Assembly: GCF_005860775.1 (NCBI RefSeq)
Contig: NZ_VCHQ01000013.1
Coordinates: 1-64,000 of the forward strand
Direction: 5' to 3'
DNA length: 64,000 bases
Source of the DNA: Klebsiella indica
GTDB taxonomy: Bacteria > Pseudomonadota > Gammaproteobacteria > Enterobacterales > Enterobacteriaceae
This document shows, piece by piece, positions 1 to 8,883 of this stretch (within the stretch, counting starts at the first letter, position 1; every line of letters begins with the position of its first letter). The position numbers and the translations under genes are program-made. The notes under the pieces were generated by a model. That model did no database searches and was not told where the DNA came from. It was given only the letters and a program-made list of their open reading frames with translations.

Positions 1-119
1 AATCTGATTCGGTTGATTCACTAACTGAGCTGATACGGGCTGAATGAAATATAAAGGATATAACTTTTTTATGATTTTCAGCCTCTGAAAAGCCACTGAC
101 GAATAACGGACTCACCGCA

Positions 120-405
120 TGGGGGTTGGGCGCATCAAGGAAACCTGGCGAGAACGCAGGCGCGCATCCAGGACTGGCCGCCAGGACGGCGGCCAGAGGG
201 CGGGTCGAGACAGGGACAAAATTGCCGGGAGCAATTTTGAACAGCGCTTGCGCTGGCCCTGGAAGGGCGAGTCCCAGGGATGGGACGAGTAGCGTCGAGT
301 CCCGCCCGGTCCGCCAGATGAAGCCGGAGTGGAGCGGACCGCGCAGCGGCAGGTTTTCAGCGCAATGCCGGGGGTGCAGGGGGACGGGCGAAACGTCCCC
401 CTGCC
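120..405. other. GC-rich multi-hairpin element, candidate structured RNA of unrecognised family
   Basis: Several perfect inverted repeats lie side by side: 174-182 with 188-196 (9 bp), 217-225 with 231-239 (9 bp), 242-247 with 250-255 (6 bp), 257-262 with 274-279 (6 bp), 308-314 with 334-340 (7 bp) and 376-386 with 394-404 (11 bp). The run GGGCGGG at 198-204 can pair with CCCGCCC at 301-307 and enclose the inner hairpins. An open frame of 118 codons runs through it (126-482), but its composition (G, R, P, A, S) is what such repeats give by chance and no domain is visible. I treat it as a structured non-coding element. The flanks (1-119 and 406-642) show nothing I recognise. Confidence 0.45.
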
Positions 406-618
406 CGTTCACACGCTGTGGATATAACGAATATCCGCGTATTTATCGTGAACGGAACAGACCACGGAATCTGAATGGGTGAAAACGAAAAATGCGTCAT
501 GCTCGCCAGAACCACCGATTAACGGAACCGCTCAGCCAGCCATAAACGCAACTGACAGCCCTTAACTGACAAGCATTACAGCGTAGTGACTGCCGTTTTA
601 GCAATGCATGACGACCGC

Positions 619-645
619 TTAATATTCTGAATTCACGATCACCTA
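619..645 (-). pseudogene. aphA: Lost C-terminal tail of aphA after premature TAG
   Basis: Reading the minus strand in the aphA frame, the TAG at 645-643 is followed by codons for VIVNSEY and a TAA at 621-619. The E. coli protein ends in EVIVNSEY as I recall it, so the TAG occupies the place of a Glu codon. A single G to T change (GAG to TAG) explains it. No other damage to aphA is visible. Confidence 0.75.
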
Positions 646-1332
646 TTCTCCCTGAGAGCCCGCCATTGGCAGAGGCTTATAAGAAGAGTTTGAGGCGCGC
701 ATAATACGGATCCCGCGCGCCCCTACCTCCCGGGCAGCAGAAATATCGTTATCTGAATCACCATAGAAAACTTTAATTCTTTTCTCCTGCAACCACTGCG
801 TTTTGGTATTCTGACCCGGTTTATCACCGGCAAAAATAACCGGGTTCATATTCGCCGCCGGGATGTGGAAATCATTCTGTAACGTTTTTGACACCGTTTC
901 TGTTTTGGTCTGCGTGCGGCCGGTGACAAAATAGATGCTGTCGCCACGTTTGACATGCATGGCGATCAACTGCCGGGCCACCTCTTTCGGCATACTGAAT
1001 TCATCCCAGCCGTTATTCATTTTTTCCCAGAATTCCGGGTTTTTCAGGTAATCATCGCTGCCAGGAGAAAAGGTGTTTTGCCCGCGCCAGAAGCCCGGGC
1101 TGGAAAACAGGACGGTATCGTCAATATCAAAGCCGACGGCCATCGGCTGGCGCCCCAACAGGCTATTCTCGATCTGGGCGACGGAGACCCAGTGGATGGG
1201 CGCCTGTTCGGCGAGTTTCGCCATATTTGTGCCCACCCACAGCGGTTGCGGTGTGGAGGCACGAGCAACAACGGCGCTATTTAGCGTAAACAGTAAGCAG
1301 ACGGCGCCAAAGGCAAGGGTGATCTTACGCAT
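643..1332 (-). CDS. aphA: Class B acid phosphatase AphA, C-terminally truncated by an amber codon
   Basis: Periplasmic non-specific phosphatase and phosphotransferase of the HAD/DDDD type, active on organic phosphomonoesters and needing a divalent metal. A signal peptide fills about the first 25 residues. The class B motif [11 protein letters not shown] gives the nucleophile and acid/base aspartates, and YGDSDNDI near the C-terminus gives the metal ligands. The start ATG at 1332 has AAGGAT upstream. The protein is 229 residues, while E. coli AphA has 237. Reading past the TAG at 645-643, the same frame continues VIVNSEY and then TAA at 621-619, which is the normal family tail. One codon has therefore become a stop and removes the last 8 residues. 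The catalytic motifs are intact, so activity may survive, but the tail may matter for tetramer assembly. Confidence 0.9.
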   Translation of the reverse strand: MRKITLAFGAVCLLFTLNSAVVARASTPQPLWVGTNMAKLAEQAPIHWVSVAQIENSLLGRQPMAVGFDIDDTVLFSSPGFWRGQNTFSPGSDDYLKNPEFWEKMNNGWDEFSMPKEVARQLIAMHVKRGDSIYFVTGRTQTKTETVSKTLQNDFHIPAANMNPVIFAGDKPGQNTKTQWLQEKRIKVFYGDSDNDISAAREVGARGIRIMRASNSSYKPLPMAGSQGE

Positions 1333-1541
1333 ATTTATCCTTAAATCATCAGTTAATTATTATCGCTAATAGCGCAACAGATTAAACGCATTATGCACCA
1401 TACACCGTGCGTCGTGCCGCATAAACATCTTTTGCAAAACTATCAGAGGAAACAATCATGATCACATTGTTATAACTGGATTATTAATCTTCTCAGCGCG
1501 CATGTTTACATTTTGTAATATTTCTTGAACTAATTATCTTG

Positions 1542-1557
1542 TGTGATAAACCACACA
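1542..1557. promoter_or_regulatory. Candidate CRP site in the aphA/kguS divergent region
   Basis: TGTGATAAACCACACA matches the CRP consensus TGTGA-N6-TCACA at 9 of 10 positions. It lies in the 332-base region between divergent aphA and the sensor kinase gene. A TATACT hexamer at 1629-1634 could be a -10 box for kguS without a good -35, which would place the CRP site near -90, a usual class I position. It could also serve aphA, about 210 bases away. Nothing else in 1333-1664 is clear to me. Confidence 0.45.
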
Positions 1558-1664
1558 CCCCGGTCATCATTCTGTATCCTTATTCACAGTATTGTATCGT
1601 TCTCCTTCTCGCGATCCAGACGATGATAATATACTAAATTTTTACATAGTCGCATGGATGTCAA

Positions 1665-3494
1665 ATGATAATATCATATACAAATAACACCGACAGCAAA
1701 TGGCCATACCGAACGGCCAGCGTTATTTTATTTTTGGTATTATTGGCTATTTCCACACTATTCCTGCACGAAAGATTTATCACATTATCAGGCACGGACA
1801 GAATGCGCCTTGAAATGTATAAATCAACACTAAACTCCACTATCGAACAATATTATATCCTGCCTTATATGTTATCTATTGATAAAGACATAATACAATC
1901 AATAGCAGACAGTAACGATATACAAAAAAACTCGTTAAATAAAAAAATTGAATACCTTAACCGTCATTTGAAAACCGCCGCTATTTTTATCCTGGACGCT
2001 CAGGGTAAAGCCATCGCGTCCAGCAACTGGCAGGAAGCAGGCAGCTATGTCGGTCATAATTACAGCTATCGCCCCTACTATAAACAGGCGATGGCCGGGC
2101 TAAACGGGAAATTTTACGGCATCGGCAATACGACCAACAGGCCTGGTTTCTTTCTCTCCACCAGCATCAAACAAAATGGCGAAATTATTGGCGTCATTGT
2201 CGTTAAAATTAGCCTTAATGAAATTGAGAATATCTGGTCAGAGGGGCCAGAAAATATTATCGTAACCGATGAGCACAGTATTATATTTCTCAGCTCACAG
2301 CCACACTGGCGACTGAAATCTTTGCAGCCGCTACCGATAAATATTATGAAAAAACTACAATCTACCCGTCAGTACAGCATCAACAATCTGGCGCCCGCAG
2401 ATTACTACCCCTGCTTTACATTAGGGGGCTTTGTTTTTTTAAAAAATGAGGCGCATCAATCATGCATTTTCCCGGTATTTTACACTCAACAGATCGCTAT
2501 CCCGGAATTTAACTGGAATATGATGATCATCGTGCCGTTAGAAAATGCCTACTGGACGTTTGGCGTGACTCTGGCGATCACCATCGCCACATACCTGCTG
2601 GTGCTGATATTTATTAAATACTGGCGGATGCGTCTGAAAAACCAACAGTTGCTCGCACAGGCAAATGAAATACTGGAAAAGCAGGTTAAGGAACGAACTC
2701 AGGAACTGGAATCAATTAACCAAAAACTGATTCGGGAAATGAAAGAACGCAATCAGGCTGAGCAGGTGCTGCAACTCACCCGTAGCAAACTGGCGGAATC
2801 CAGTAAACTGGCAGCGTTGGGGCAAATGGCTACCGAAATCGCTCATGAGCAAAATCAACCGCTGGCAGCCATCCATTCGCTGACTGACAATGCGCGTATA
2901 ATGCTGGCTAAAGGGATGTATTCGCAGGTTGATCAAAACCTTAAATACACCATTTCCGTCATCGAACGCATGACGCAACTGATGTCGGAATTGAAAACGT
3001 TCGCCTCTCGTCACCGGGTACCGAAGGGATCCGCCGATGTCATCAAAGTGATGTACAGCGCCGTCGCTCTGCTGAATCACAGTATGGAAAAAAATCATGT
3101 CGAGCGGCGTATCAAAGCGCCTTCAATACCGCTTTTCGTCGGCTGCGATGAATTGGGGTTAGAGCAAATATTCAGCAATCTGATTTCTAACGCCCTTGAT
3201 GCAATGGAGCAGCAGCAGAATAAACGCCTGGATATCGCGATATATTGTCTGGAACACCGGGTCATCGTCACGTTAAAAGACACCGGTCCGGGTTTCTCTT
3301 CCCAGGCGATCGATCGCGTATTCGAACCTTTTTTCACCACCAAACGCAGAGGTATTGGGTTAGGTCTGGCGATCGTCAGCGAAATTATCAGGAATTCTAA
3401 TGGAATAATTCGAGCCGATAATCACCCGGAAGGCGGCGCGATTATTACGCTCTCATGGCCAGAATGGCGAGGAAGCGACAATGAAAATAAATAA
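1665..3494 (+). CDS. kguS: Sensor histidine kinase, DctB type (KguS-like)
   Basis: Inner-membrane sensor of a two-component system, 609 residues. A membrane helix lies at about residues 17-37, then a periplasmic double-Cache region to about 295 with the DctB-like stretches NYSYRPYYKQA and TTNRPGFFLSTSI that line the carboxylate pocket in relatives, then a second helix at about 300-325. A coiled coil follows, then a DctB-type H-box with HEQNQPLAAI (phospho-acceptor His394), an N box (SNLISNALDAM), DTGPGFS and GIGLGLAIV. It overlaps the regulator gene by 14 bases. Neighbouring 2-oxoglutarate catabolic genes match the KguS/KguR locus described in uropathogenic E. coli, so a 2-oxoglutarate or related dicarboxylate signal is inferred. 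The N-terminal half is clearly more A/T-rich than the backbone genes. Confidence 0.8.
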   Translation: MIISYTNNTDSKWPYRTASVILFLVLLAISTLFLHERFITLSGTDRMRLEMYKSTLNSTIEQYYILPYMLSIDKDIIQSIADSNDIQKNSLNKKIEYLNRHLKTAAIFILDAQGKAIASSNWQEAGSYVGHNYSYRPYYKQAMAGLNGKFYGIGNTTNRPGFFLSTSIKQNGEIIGVIVVKISLNEIENIWSEGPENIIVTDEHSIIFLSSQPHWRLKSLQPLPINIMKKLQSTRQYSINNLAPADYYPCFTLGGFVFLKNEAHQSCIFPVFYTQQIAIPEFNWNMMIIVPLENAYWTFGVTLAITIATYLLVLIFIKYWRMRLKNQQLLAQANEILEKQVKERTQELESINQKLIREMKERNQAEQVLQLTRSKLAESSKLAALGQMATEIAHEQNQPLAAIHSLTDNARIMLAKGMYSQVDQNLKYTISVIERMTQLMSELKTFASRHRVPKGSADVIKVMYSAVALLNHSMEKNHVERRIKAPSIPLFVGCDELGLEQIFSNLISNALDAMEQQQNKRLDIAIYCLEHRVIVTLKDTGPGFSSQAIDRVFEPFFTTKRRGIGLGLAIVSEIIRNSNGIIRADNHPEGGAIITLSWPEWRGSDNENK

Positions 3495-4839
3495 TGATGT
3501 GTCCATTATTTATATTGAAGACAGTGACGATGTTCGTTTTGCCTGTGAACAAACGCTAATGTTATCAGGCTATCACGTTATTTCCTTTTCAAATGCCGAA
3601 CAAAGCCTGGCGGAAATCCGCCGCCGAACAAATATCATCGTCCTGACCGACGTGCGGCTCCCCGGCTTATCCGGTCTGGATTTACTTCAACATGTTATTG
3701 AAATAGATGCCGAAATTCCGGTTATCTTAATTACCGGACATGGTGATGTCGAGATGGCCGTGGAGGCCATGCGCAACGGCGCGTGGGACTTTATTGAAAA
3801 GCCGTGCAGCAGTGAGAAATTACTCGATATTATCGCCAGAGCCGCGGAAAAACGCCGTCTGGTGGTAGACAATCATCAGCTTCTCGCGCAGTTACAGCAA
3901 GAAAGAGGTCCGCTATTGATTGGCCGCAGCGCGGCAATGCAGCAACTGCGCAAGACGATAATGAACGTGGCCGACACCGACGTGGACGTGCTGATTTACG
4001 GCGAAACCGGCAGTGGTAAAGAGGTTGTCGCGCGTATGCTTCACCACTGGAGCACACGCAGCGGCGGCCCCTTCGTCGCACTGAACTGCGCCGGGCTGCC
4101 GGAAACCCTGTTCGAAAGCGAAATTTTCGGTCATGAAGCCGGCGCATTTACCGGAGCAGTCAAAAAACGCATCGGAAAAATAGAACACGCCAGCGGCGGC
4201 ACATTGTTCCTCGATGAAATAGAAGGGATGCCGCTGGGCATGCAGGCCAAACTGCTGCGCGTATTACAAGAGCGTACTATTGAGCGTCTGGGAGCCAATC
4301 AGTTAATCCCGGTGAACTGCCGTGTTATTGCGGCGACCAAAGAAGATCTGCTGCGCCGGAGTGAAGAAAATCATTTTCGTTCAGATCTCTATTACCGCCT
4401 GAACGTCGTCAGCCTGAACATCCCCCCGCTGCGGCAGCGGCGGGAAGATATTCCCGAGCTTTTTTACTGGTTTGCCAGCCAGGCGGCGCAAAAATATAAC
4501 CGTCCCCTGCCGGATATCTCTCCCATGTTGCTCGCCTGGCTGCAATCACAGAGCTGGTCCGGCAACGTGCGGGAGCTGAAACACACCGCCGAGCGCTTTG
4601 TTCTGGGGCTGCTGGCCCAACATCAGACCGTGCCTATGACACAGCAGGAAGAGCGCGGTCTGACCGCCTGTATCGACGCATTCGAGAAAAAGCTGATTGA
4701 AGATATGCTGCGGCAAACAGGGGGGCAGGTCAGTTTAACTGCGCGGCTATTACAACTGCCGCGCAAGACGTTATACGACAAACTGAATAAGCACCATATT
4801 CACCCACAAGTCTTCCGCTTTACGGAATCAACCAGCTAG
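3481..4839 (+). CDS. kguR: Sigma-54-dependent response regulator, NtrC/DctD type (KguR-like)
   Basis: Cytoplasmic transcription activator of 452 residues. The receiver domain carries the acidic pair ED near residue 13 and the phospho-acceptor Asp57 in LTDVRLPG. The AAA+ domain has Walker A GETGSGKE at 174-181 and the sigma-54 contact loop GAFTGA at 221-226, followed by the Walker B motif [11 protein letters not shown] Fis-type helix-turn-helix ends the protein ([18 protein letters not shown]). The intact GAFTGA loop predicts that it works on sigma-54 promoters, and two such promoters lie ahead of the adjacent minus-strand operons. Its 3' end overlaps the convergent dehydrogenase gene by 12 bases. 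Confidence 0.85.
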   Translation: MKINNDVSIIYIEDSDDVRFACEQTLMLSGYHVISFSNAEQSLAEIRRRTNIIVLTDVRLPGLSGLDLLQHVIEIDAEIPVILITGHGDVEMAVEAMRNGAWDFIEKPCSSEKLLDIIARAAEKRRLVVDNHQLLAQLQQERGPLLIGRSAAMQQLRKTIMNVADTDVDVLIYGETGSGKEVVARMLHHWSTRSGGPFVALNCAGLPETLFESEIFGHEAGAFTGAVKKRIGKIEHASGGTLFLDEIEGMPLGMQAKLLRVLQERTIERLGANQLIPVNCRVIAATKEDLLRRSEENHFRSDLYYRLNVVSLNIPPLRQRREDIPELFYWFASQAAQKYNRPLPDISPMLLAWLQSQSWSGNVRELKHTAERFVLGLLAQHQTVPMTQQEERGLTACIDAFEKKLIEDMLRQTGGQVSLTARLLQLPRKTLYDKLNKHHIHPQVFRFTESTS

Positions 4840-5904
4840 CGCGGCAGGCTGAGCGTGTAAATGAAGATCGATCCCTTTTTCAGCATAATGTTCCACCACC
4901 CAGGACCAGAATGTCGCCGGAATGGGAACGGTTTTGTCATTACGTTCCCGGATGGCCGCTTCCGGCATTCCGGGATAGATTACGCCTTTTCCATCCGGCT
5001 GCGGACGCGTCGCCAGCAGATAATCGGCAAAGAACTGCCCTTTCTCGTCCGCCAGAACCGAGAATTTATCCGGATCGATCAGCAGAGCAAACAGATGGTT
5101 ATGCGCCGATCCATCCGGACGGTGATCTTCAGCGATTGTCTCGCCGCCGGAGAGGATCCCCGCCATCATCTCGATCGCCAGCGCCAGGCCGAAACCTTTA
5201 TGTTCGCCAAACGGCAGCAGCGCCCCCGCGGGCGACGTAAACAGTACACCAGGATCAAGACTGGGATGGCCTTGTGCGTCAATCAGTTGTCCCGATTTGA
5301 CCGTCTTGCCCTGCGCTGACAAGACGCGCGCTTTATTTAACGCCATGCTACTGGTGGCGAAATCCACCAGAATTGCCGGACGTCCATCTTTAAACGGCCA
5401 GGCAAAACAGAACGGATTCGTGGTCATACGCGCTTCGGCCCCTCCCCAGGGGGCGACGAGCGCGGGTCGACCGGTCACGTTGCTCATCGCCAGCATAGCC
5501 AGCCCCTTATCCGCCGCCATCTGTCCGTAGTGTCCGAGACGTCCCAGATGGTGTGCATGGCACAAGGTAAGCAGACAAAATCCCTGCTGCCGCGCCCGCT
5601 CTATCGCCGCCGTTAACGCAATCTTCCCGGCATATTGTCCGAAACCATTGCAGCCATCGAAACGCAGCAAGTTACCTTCATTCGCCGTACATTTCGGTCG
5701 GGCGTTAACGGTCACATCGCCTCTGGCGATGTTATCAAGATACTTCGGCAGTAACGTGACGCCGTGGCTGGTAAAACCATAACGCTCAGCCTCAATCATA
5801 TGTTCAGCCACATCCTGGGCGATATCGGCATCACAACCATTTAACTCCAGAAGACCGGCGACTAACCAGCGCACCTTCTCTATTGCGATTTGTAATGACA
5901 TCAT
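4828..5904 (-). CDS. Malate/L-lactate dehydrogenase family oxidoreductase (Ldh_2 family)
   Basis: NAD(P)-dependent 2-hydroxyacid dehydrogenase of the malate/lactate/ureidoglycolate/sulfolactate family, unrelated to classical Mdh. The protein has 358 residues, the usual family size. Family marks are RYGFTSHGVTLLPKYL near the N-terminus, CHAHHLGRLGHYGQMA with the catalytic His, and HKGFGLALAIEMMAGILSGG near the C-terminus. The frame is open further upstream, but ATG 5904 follows AGGAAG and lies 8 bases after the transporter stop, so I chose it. It is the second gene of a transporter-dehydrogenase unit, which suggests it handles the imported substrate or its product. The exact substrate cannot be read from the sequence. 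Confidence 0.75.
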   Translation of the reverse strand: MMSLQIAIEKVRWLVAGLLELNGCDADIAQDVAEHMIEAERYGFTSHGVTLLPKYLDNIARGDVTVNARPKCTANEGNLLRFDGCNGFGQYAGKIALTAAIERARQQGFCLLTLCHAHHLGRLGHYGQMAADKGLAMLAMSNVTGRPALVAPWGGAEARMTTNPFCFAWPFKDGRPAILVDFATSSMALNKARVLSAQGKTVKSGQLIDAQGHPSLDPGVLFTSPAGALLPFGEHKGFGLALAIEMMAGILSGGETIAEDHRPDGSAHNHLFALLIDPDKFSVLADEKGQFFADYLLATRPQPDGKGVIYPGMPEAAIRERNDKTVPIPATFWSWVVEHYAEKGIDLHLHAQPAALAG

Positions 5905-5912
5905 ATGCTTCC

Positions 5913-7412
5913 TCACATCAGGCCCAATAGCTTCCACCAGGTGGAGGCAAACAGCAGCAGCAATAGGTAGCCAATTACGGTGAGCCAAATCCCCACGCGG
6001 GTAAACTGGCGCGGTGTGAATGTATCCGTTCCCAGACACACCATATTTTGCGGCGCGTTAATTGGCAGGATGAAGCCGAAACTCATACTAAAAGCCAACA
6101 TGATGGTCATTCCGATAGGATTTACGCCCAGCTCAGGCGGCAGGCTACTGAGCAGACTAATCAAAATCGGCAGTAGCGCGGCGGTCAGTGCCGTGGCGCT
6201 GGCGAATCCGAGATGGATCAAAATCAGGAAGGCGGCGAGAATAGCAAAGATTGCCAGCGGCGGTAGCGCGTCAAGACCAAAGCCCTGCACCACATAGTTG
6301 GCCATCCAGGAAGCAGCCTGGGTATCAAGCAGAGTTGAGCCCAGGCTGATACCAATACCAAACATCAGCAAAGTTCCCCACTGTACCCGCTTCTCAACCT
6401 CTTTCCACTTCATCACGCCGATGCCAGGGAGCAACATCACAGCAAGCCCGGCCAACGTCACCGAGGTGGTATCGATGCTGTGCAGTTTTCCGCCCGTTGC
6501 CCAGAACACCAGCAACAGCAGAGAAATCGCGATCAGGCGTTTTTCTTTGCCCGTTGTTTGTCCCAGCTCCGCCAGCGCCTTTTTAATGGCTTCACTGCCC
6601 CCTTCAACACTTTCCGTTTCCGGCGGCAACAATTTCCGGGCGAGGAAATAGAGGATCACCGACATCATCAGGCTCCAGGGCGCGCCAGCCAGCAGCCAGT
6701 TAAGCCAGCTAATCGTATTATCCGCACCGAAGGTTTTATTGATAAAACCGATAGCGAGGAGGTTTTGCGCGGCGGAGGTCTGGATGCCGATATTCCAGAT
6801 GCTGGTCGCCTGTGCAATCACAATCATCATTGAGGCCGCGAGGCGGGATTGTTTATCAACCTTAAACGCTGCGATAACCCCCATCATGATCGGCACCACG
6901 CAGGCGGTACGCGCGGTGGCACTCGGCACCACAAGGCTCAGCACGATGGTGACGGCAATTGCGCCAATAATAATGCTGCGGCTGCTGGCGCCAATTTTCG
7001 ACATCGTAAACAGCGCAATTCGTTTATCCAGTCCAGTGATGGTCATCGCCGCGGCGATAAACATTGCCGCGGCAACCAGCGCCAGAGCGGAATTAGAAAA
7101 ACCGGATAGCGCCAGTTTAAGCGCTTTCGAGGTGCCTAACATATTTTCCGGATGATGAATATCCGGCGCAAATCCCACCATAAAAATAATCAGCGCGGAA
7201 ATAACGATCGCGCTTGCCGTATAATCCATCGCTTCGCTGATCCACACGATAATCGCAAAGACCAGAATGGCGATCATATGTTGACCGGCGACCGGTAATG
7301 CATCACCCAATGGCAAAAAAGTAATAATCAGACCGGCAATAATAGCCAACCATAAACCGGGGTTAGGAATAATTTGACGCTTGTGCGGAGCGTCATTAGA
7401 GACTGAAGACAT
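5913..7412 (-). CDS. DASS-family (SLC13-like) di/tricarboxylate transporter
   Basis: Inner-membrane carboxylate transporter of about 499 residues with 11 to 13 hydrophobic segments spread over its length. Sequence character is that of the divalent anion:sodium symporter family, with paired small-residue loops such as SFSNSALALVAAA-like and VVPSATARTACVVP, and a C-terminal INAPQNMVCLGTDTF loop. ATG 7412 has the Shine-Dalgarno AGTGAGGTG, while a GTG two codons earlier is less likely. A sigma-54 promoter sits about 40 bases upstream. The context with 2-oxoglutarate dehydrogenase genes suggests 2-oxoglutarate, succinate or malate as cargo. Sodium symport versus antiport cannot be told from here. 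Confidence 0.8.
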   Translation of the reverse strand: MSSVSNDAPHKRQIIPNPGLWLAIIAGLIITFLPLGDALPVAGQHMIAILVFAIIVWISEAMDYTASAIVISALIIFMVGFAPDIHHPENMLGTSKALKLALSGFSNSALALVAAAMFIAAAMTITGLDKRIALFTMSKIGASSRSIIIGAIAVTIVLSLVVPSATARTACVVPIMMGVIAAFKVDKQSRLAASMMIVIAQATSIWNIGIQTSAAQNLLAIGFINKTFGADNTISWLNWLLAGAPWSLMMSVILYFLARKLLPPETESVEGGSEAIKKALAELGQTTGKEKRLIAISLLLLVFWATGGKLHSIDTTSVTLAGLAVMLLPGIGVMKWKEVEKRVQWGTLLMFGIGISLGSTLLDTQAASWMANYVVQGFGLDALPPLAIFAILAAFLILIHLGFASATALTAALLPILISLLSSLPPELGVNPIGMTIMLAFSMSFGFILPINAPQNMVCLGTDTFTPRQFTRVGIWLTVIGYLLLLLFASTWWKLLGLM

Positions 7413-7452
7413 ATTCACCTCACTGTGAAGGATAAAAGACCTGCTCCGGTAT

Positions 7453-7468
7453 TGCAGTTGCTATGCCA
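7453..7468 (-). promoter_or_regulatory. Sigma-54 promoter of the transporter-dehydrogenase operon
   Basis: Read on the minus strand, TGGCATAGCAACTGCA has GG and GC elements exactly 10 bases apart, in the -24/-12 frame of the consensus TGGCACG-N4-TTGCA. The expected start point is near 7442, about 30 bases before the transporter ATG at 7412. The gene for a GAFTGA-type activator lies in the same island. Confidence 0.75.
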
Positions 7469-7530
7469 ACTATCTTTAAAATATAACTCGTTGTTGTTTA
7501 TTGATTTATTTAAAAACTGGCCTTCGATAA

Positions 7531-7578
7531 TGCGCGGTTTACCGCACAGTGGTAAAAAAGTGAATATAAAACCGCACA
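7531..7578. promoter_or_regulatory. Candidate activator binding sites (inverted repeat plus a third half-site)
   Basis: TGCGCGGT (7531-7538), TT, ACCGCACA (7541-7548) form an 8-2-8 inverted repeat with one mismatch, and ACCGCACA returns at 7571-7578, exactly 30 bases on. Relative to the predicted sigma-54 start near 7442 this is about -90 to -136, the usual place for an enhancer of an NtrC-family regulator. KguR binding is inferred. I did not find a clear copy upstream of the E1 gene promoter. Confidence 0.4.
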
Positions 7579-7823
7579 CCTGCTAAAGCGTCATTGGTTT
7601 AATATTAACTCGCTGCACAACACATTGAAAATGTTATGCATTTTCATTTACCAGCGGAAATATCTTTGCAGGTGATTTTAGTGAAAAAACAGATATGCAT
7701 CGAGGACAGGCGGTCAGAGACGGTAAAGGCAGGATAACATGGTCAGGAATAATCGTTACGCCAGATAAATTTTGGCTAATAACGTTCGGGGAAAATACGC
7801 TCTACTTTTCATCAACACGATTA

Positions 7824-7970
7824 AGAGCCTATCCCACCAGGCGTTATTGGCGCAGACAGTTTAAACACGGCCAGCGCGGAAGAACCGGAGCGTACACGTA
7901 GTACGTGAGGATTCTGAGCACTGCCCAGGTTCAAAATGACAAGCAAAATAGCCCTAATGGGATAGGCTCT
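7824..7970. repeat. RSA-like intergenic repeat with perfect 13-bp terminal inverted repeats
   Basis: The element starts AGAGCCTATCCCA (7824-7836) and ends TGGGATAGGCTCT (7958-7970), a perfect 13-bp inverted repeat, and is 147 bp long. Its inner part (CCGGAGCGTAC, GTACGTGAGGAT, GAGCACTGCCCA, AAATAGCC) recurs at 18266-18388 and 37943-38122. Size and sequence fit the enteric RSA repeat as I remember it. It fills part of the 588-base gap between the transporter and the SucD-like gene. A 68-codon frame at 7695-7901 running into it is not believable as a gene. Confidence 0.65.
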
Positions 7971-7992
7971 AAGGGGAGCCATCGCTCCCCTT
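7971..7992 (-). terminator. Hairpin after the SucD-like gene
   Basis: AAGGGGAGC (7971-7979) and GCTCCCCTT (7984-7992) form a perfect 9-bp stem with a 4-base loop just after the SucD-like stop codon. On the minus strand only two T residues follow, so it may act as an mRNA 3' end or weak terminator rather than a classical intrinsic one. Confidence 0.45.
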
Positions 7993-8000
7993 AATATTGA

Positions 8001-8873
8001 TTACTTAATCGCGTTCCACAGCGTCTCGCCAATTTTTGCCGGGTTTCGCGTCCACGTCATTCCTGCCTTATCGAAGGCACGGAATTTATCTTCCGCGCTG
8101 CCGCTGCTCCCGGAAATAATCGCCCCGGCATGCCCCATACGTTTTCCTTTCGGCGCAGTCACGCCAGCAATATAACCAATAACGGGTTTATTCATTTCGT
8201 AACGAATAAATTCTGCGGCACGTTCTTCGGCATTGCCGCCTATTTCCCCGATCATAATGACCGCATCCGTTTGCGGATCGTCGGCAAATAAACGTAATGC
8301 GTCAATAAAATTCGTCCCTGGTACCGGATCGCCGCCGATACCAATACAGGTCGATTGTCCCAGCCCCAACGCGGTGGTCTGCGCGACGGCTTCATAGGTC
8401 AACGTCCCGGAACGGGAAATAATGCCGATGCGCCCCGCACGATGAATATCGCCCGGCATAATGCCAATCTTACAGGCTTCCGGGGTAATAATACCGGGGC
8501 AGTTAGGCCCAATTAACCGGACCTCGGGATGGCAATCCAGCAGGCGGCGCACTTTAACCATATCTAACGTCGGCACACCTTCGGTGATCACCACAATCAG
8601 CTTCACGCCAGCCTCAACGGCTTCCACGACAGAGTCAAGGACAAACGGAGCGGGAACATAAATCACGCTGGCATCTGCGTCTGTCTGGCGCATCGCCTCC
8701 TTCATGGAATTAAACACCGGGCACCCCAGATGCTGCTGCCCGCCTTTACCCGGCGTCACGCCGCCGACGATTTGCGTACCATAGGCGATCGCCTGCTCGG
8801 TATGAAACGAGCCATTTTTACCGGTGATCCCCTGGACCAGAACCCTGGTGTGCTTATCTATCAAAACGCTCAC
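8001..8873 (-). CDS. Succinyl-CoA synthetase alpha subunit (SucD paralogue)
   Basis: Subunit that carries the phospho-histidine and binds CoA in the conversion of succinyl-CoA to succinate with formation of a nucleoside triphosphate. The protein has 290 residues, the usual SucD length. The N-terminal Rossmann part starts [19 protein letters not shown] as in SucD, and [17 protein letters not shown] holds the active-site His. The start is GTG 8873 with AGGAGG upstream. It is the last gene of a five-gene operon (E1, E2, E3, beta, alpha), 10 bases after the beta subunit gene. The housekeeping sucD should lie elsewhere, so this is a second, pathway-specific copy. Confidence 0.88.
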   Translation of the reverse strand: MSVLIDKHTRVLVQGITGKNGSFHTEQAIAYGTQIVGGVTPGKGGQQHLGCPVFNSMKEAMRQTDADASVIYVPAPFVLDSVVEAVEAGVKLIVVITEGVPTLDMVKVRRLLDCHPEVRLIGPNCPGIITPEACKIGIMPGDIHRAGRIGIISRSGTLTYEAVAQTTALGLGQSTCIGIGGDPVPGTNFIDALRLFADDPQTDAVIMIGEIGGNAEERAAEFIRYEMNKPVIGYIAGVTAPKGKRMGHAGAIISGSSGSAEDKFRAFDKAGMTWTRNPAKIGETLWNAIK

Positions 8874-8883
8874 GCTAACCTCC

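Noticed and set aside
126-482. 118-codon open frame through the hairpin block
   Set aside because: No ribosome site, no domain, and composition explained by GC-rich inverted repeats; treated as non-coding.
7695-7901. 68-codon plus-strand frame in the transporter-sucD gap
   Set aside because: It runs into the RSA-like repeat and has no support as a protein.
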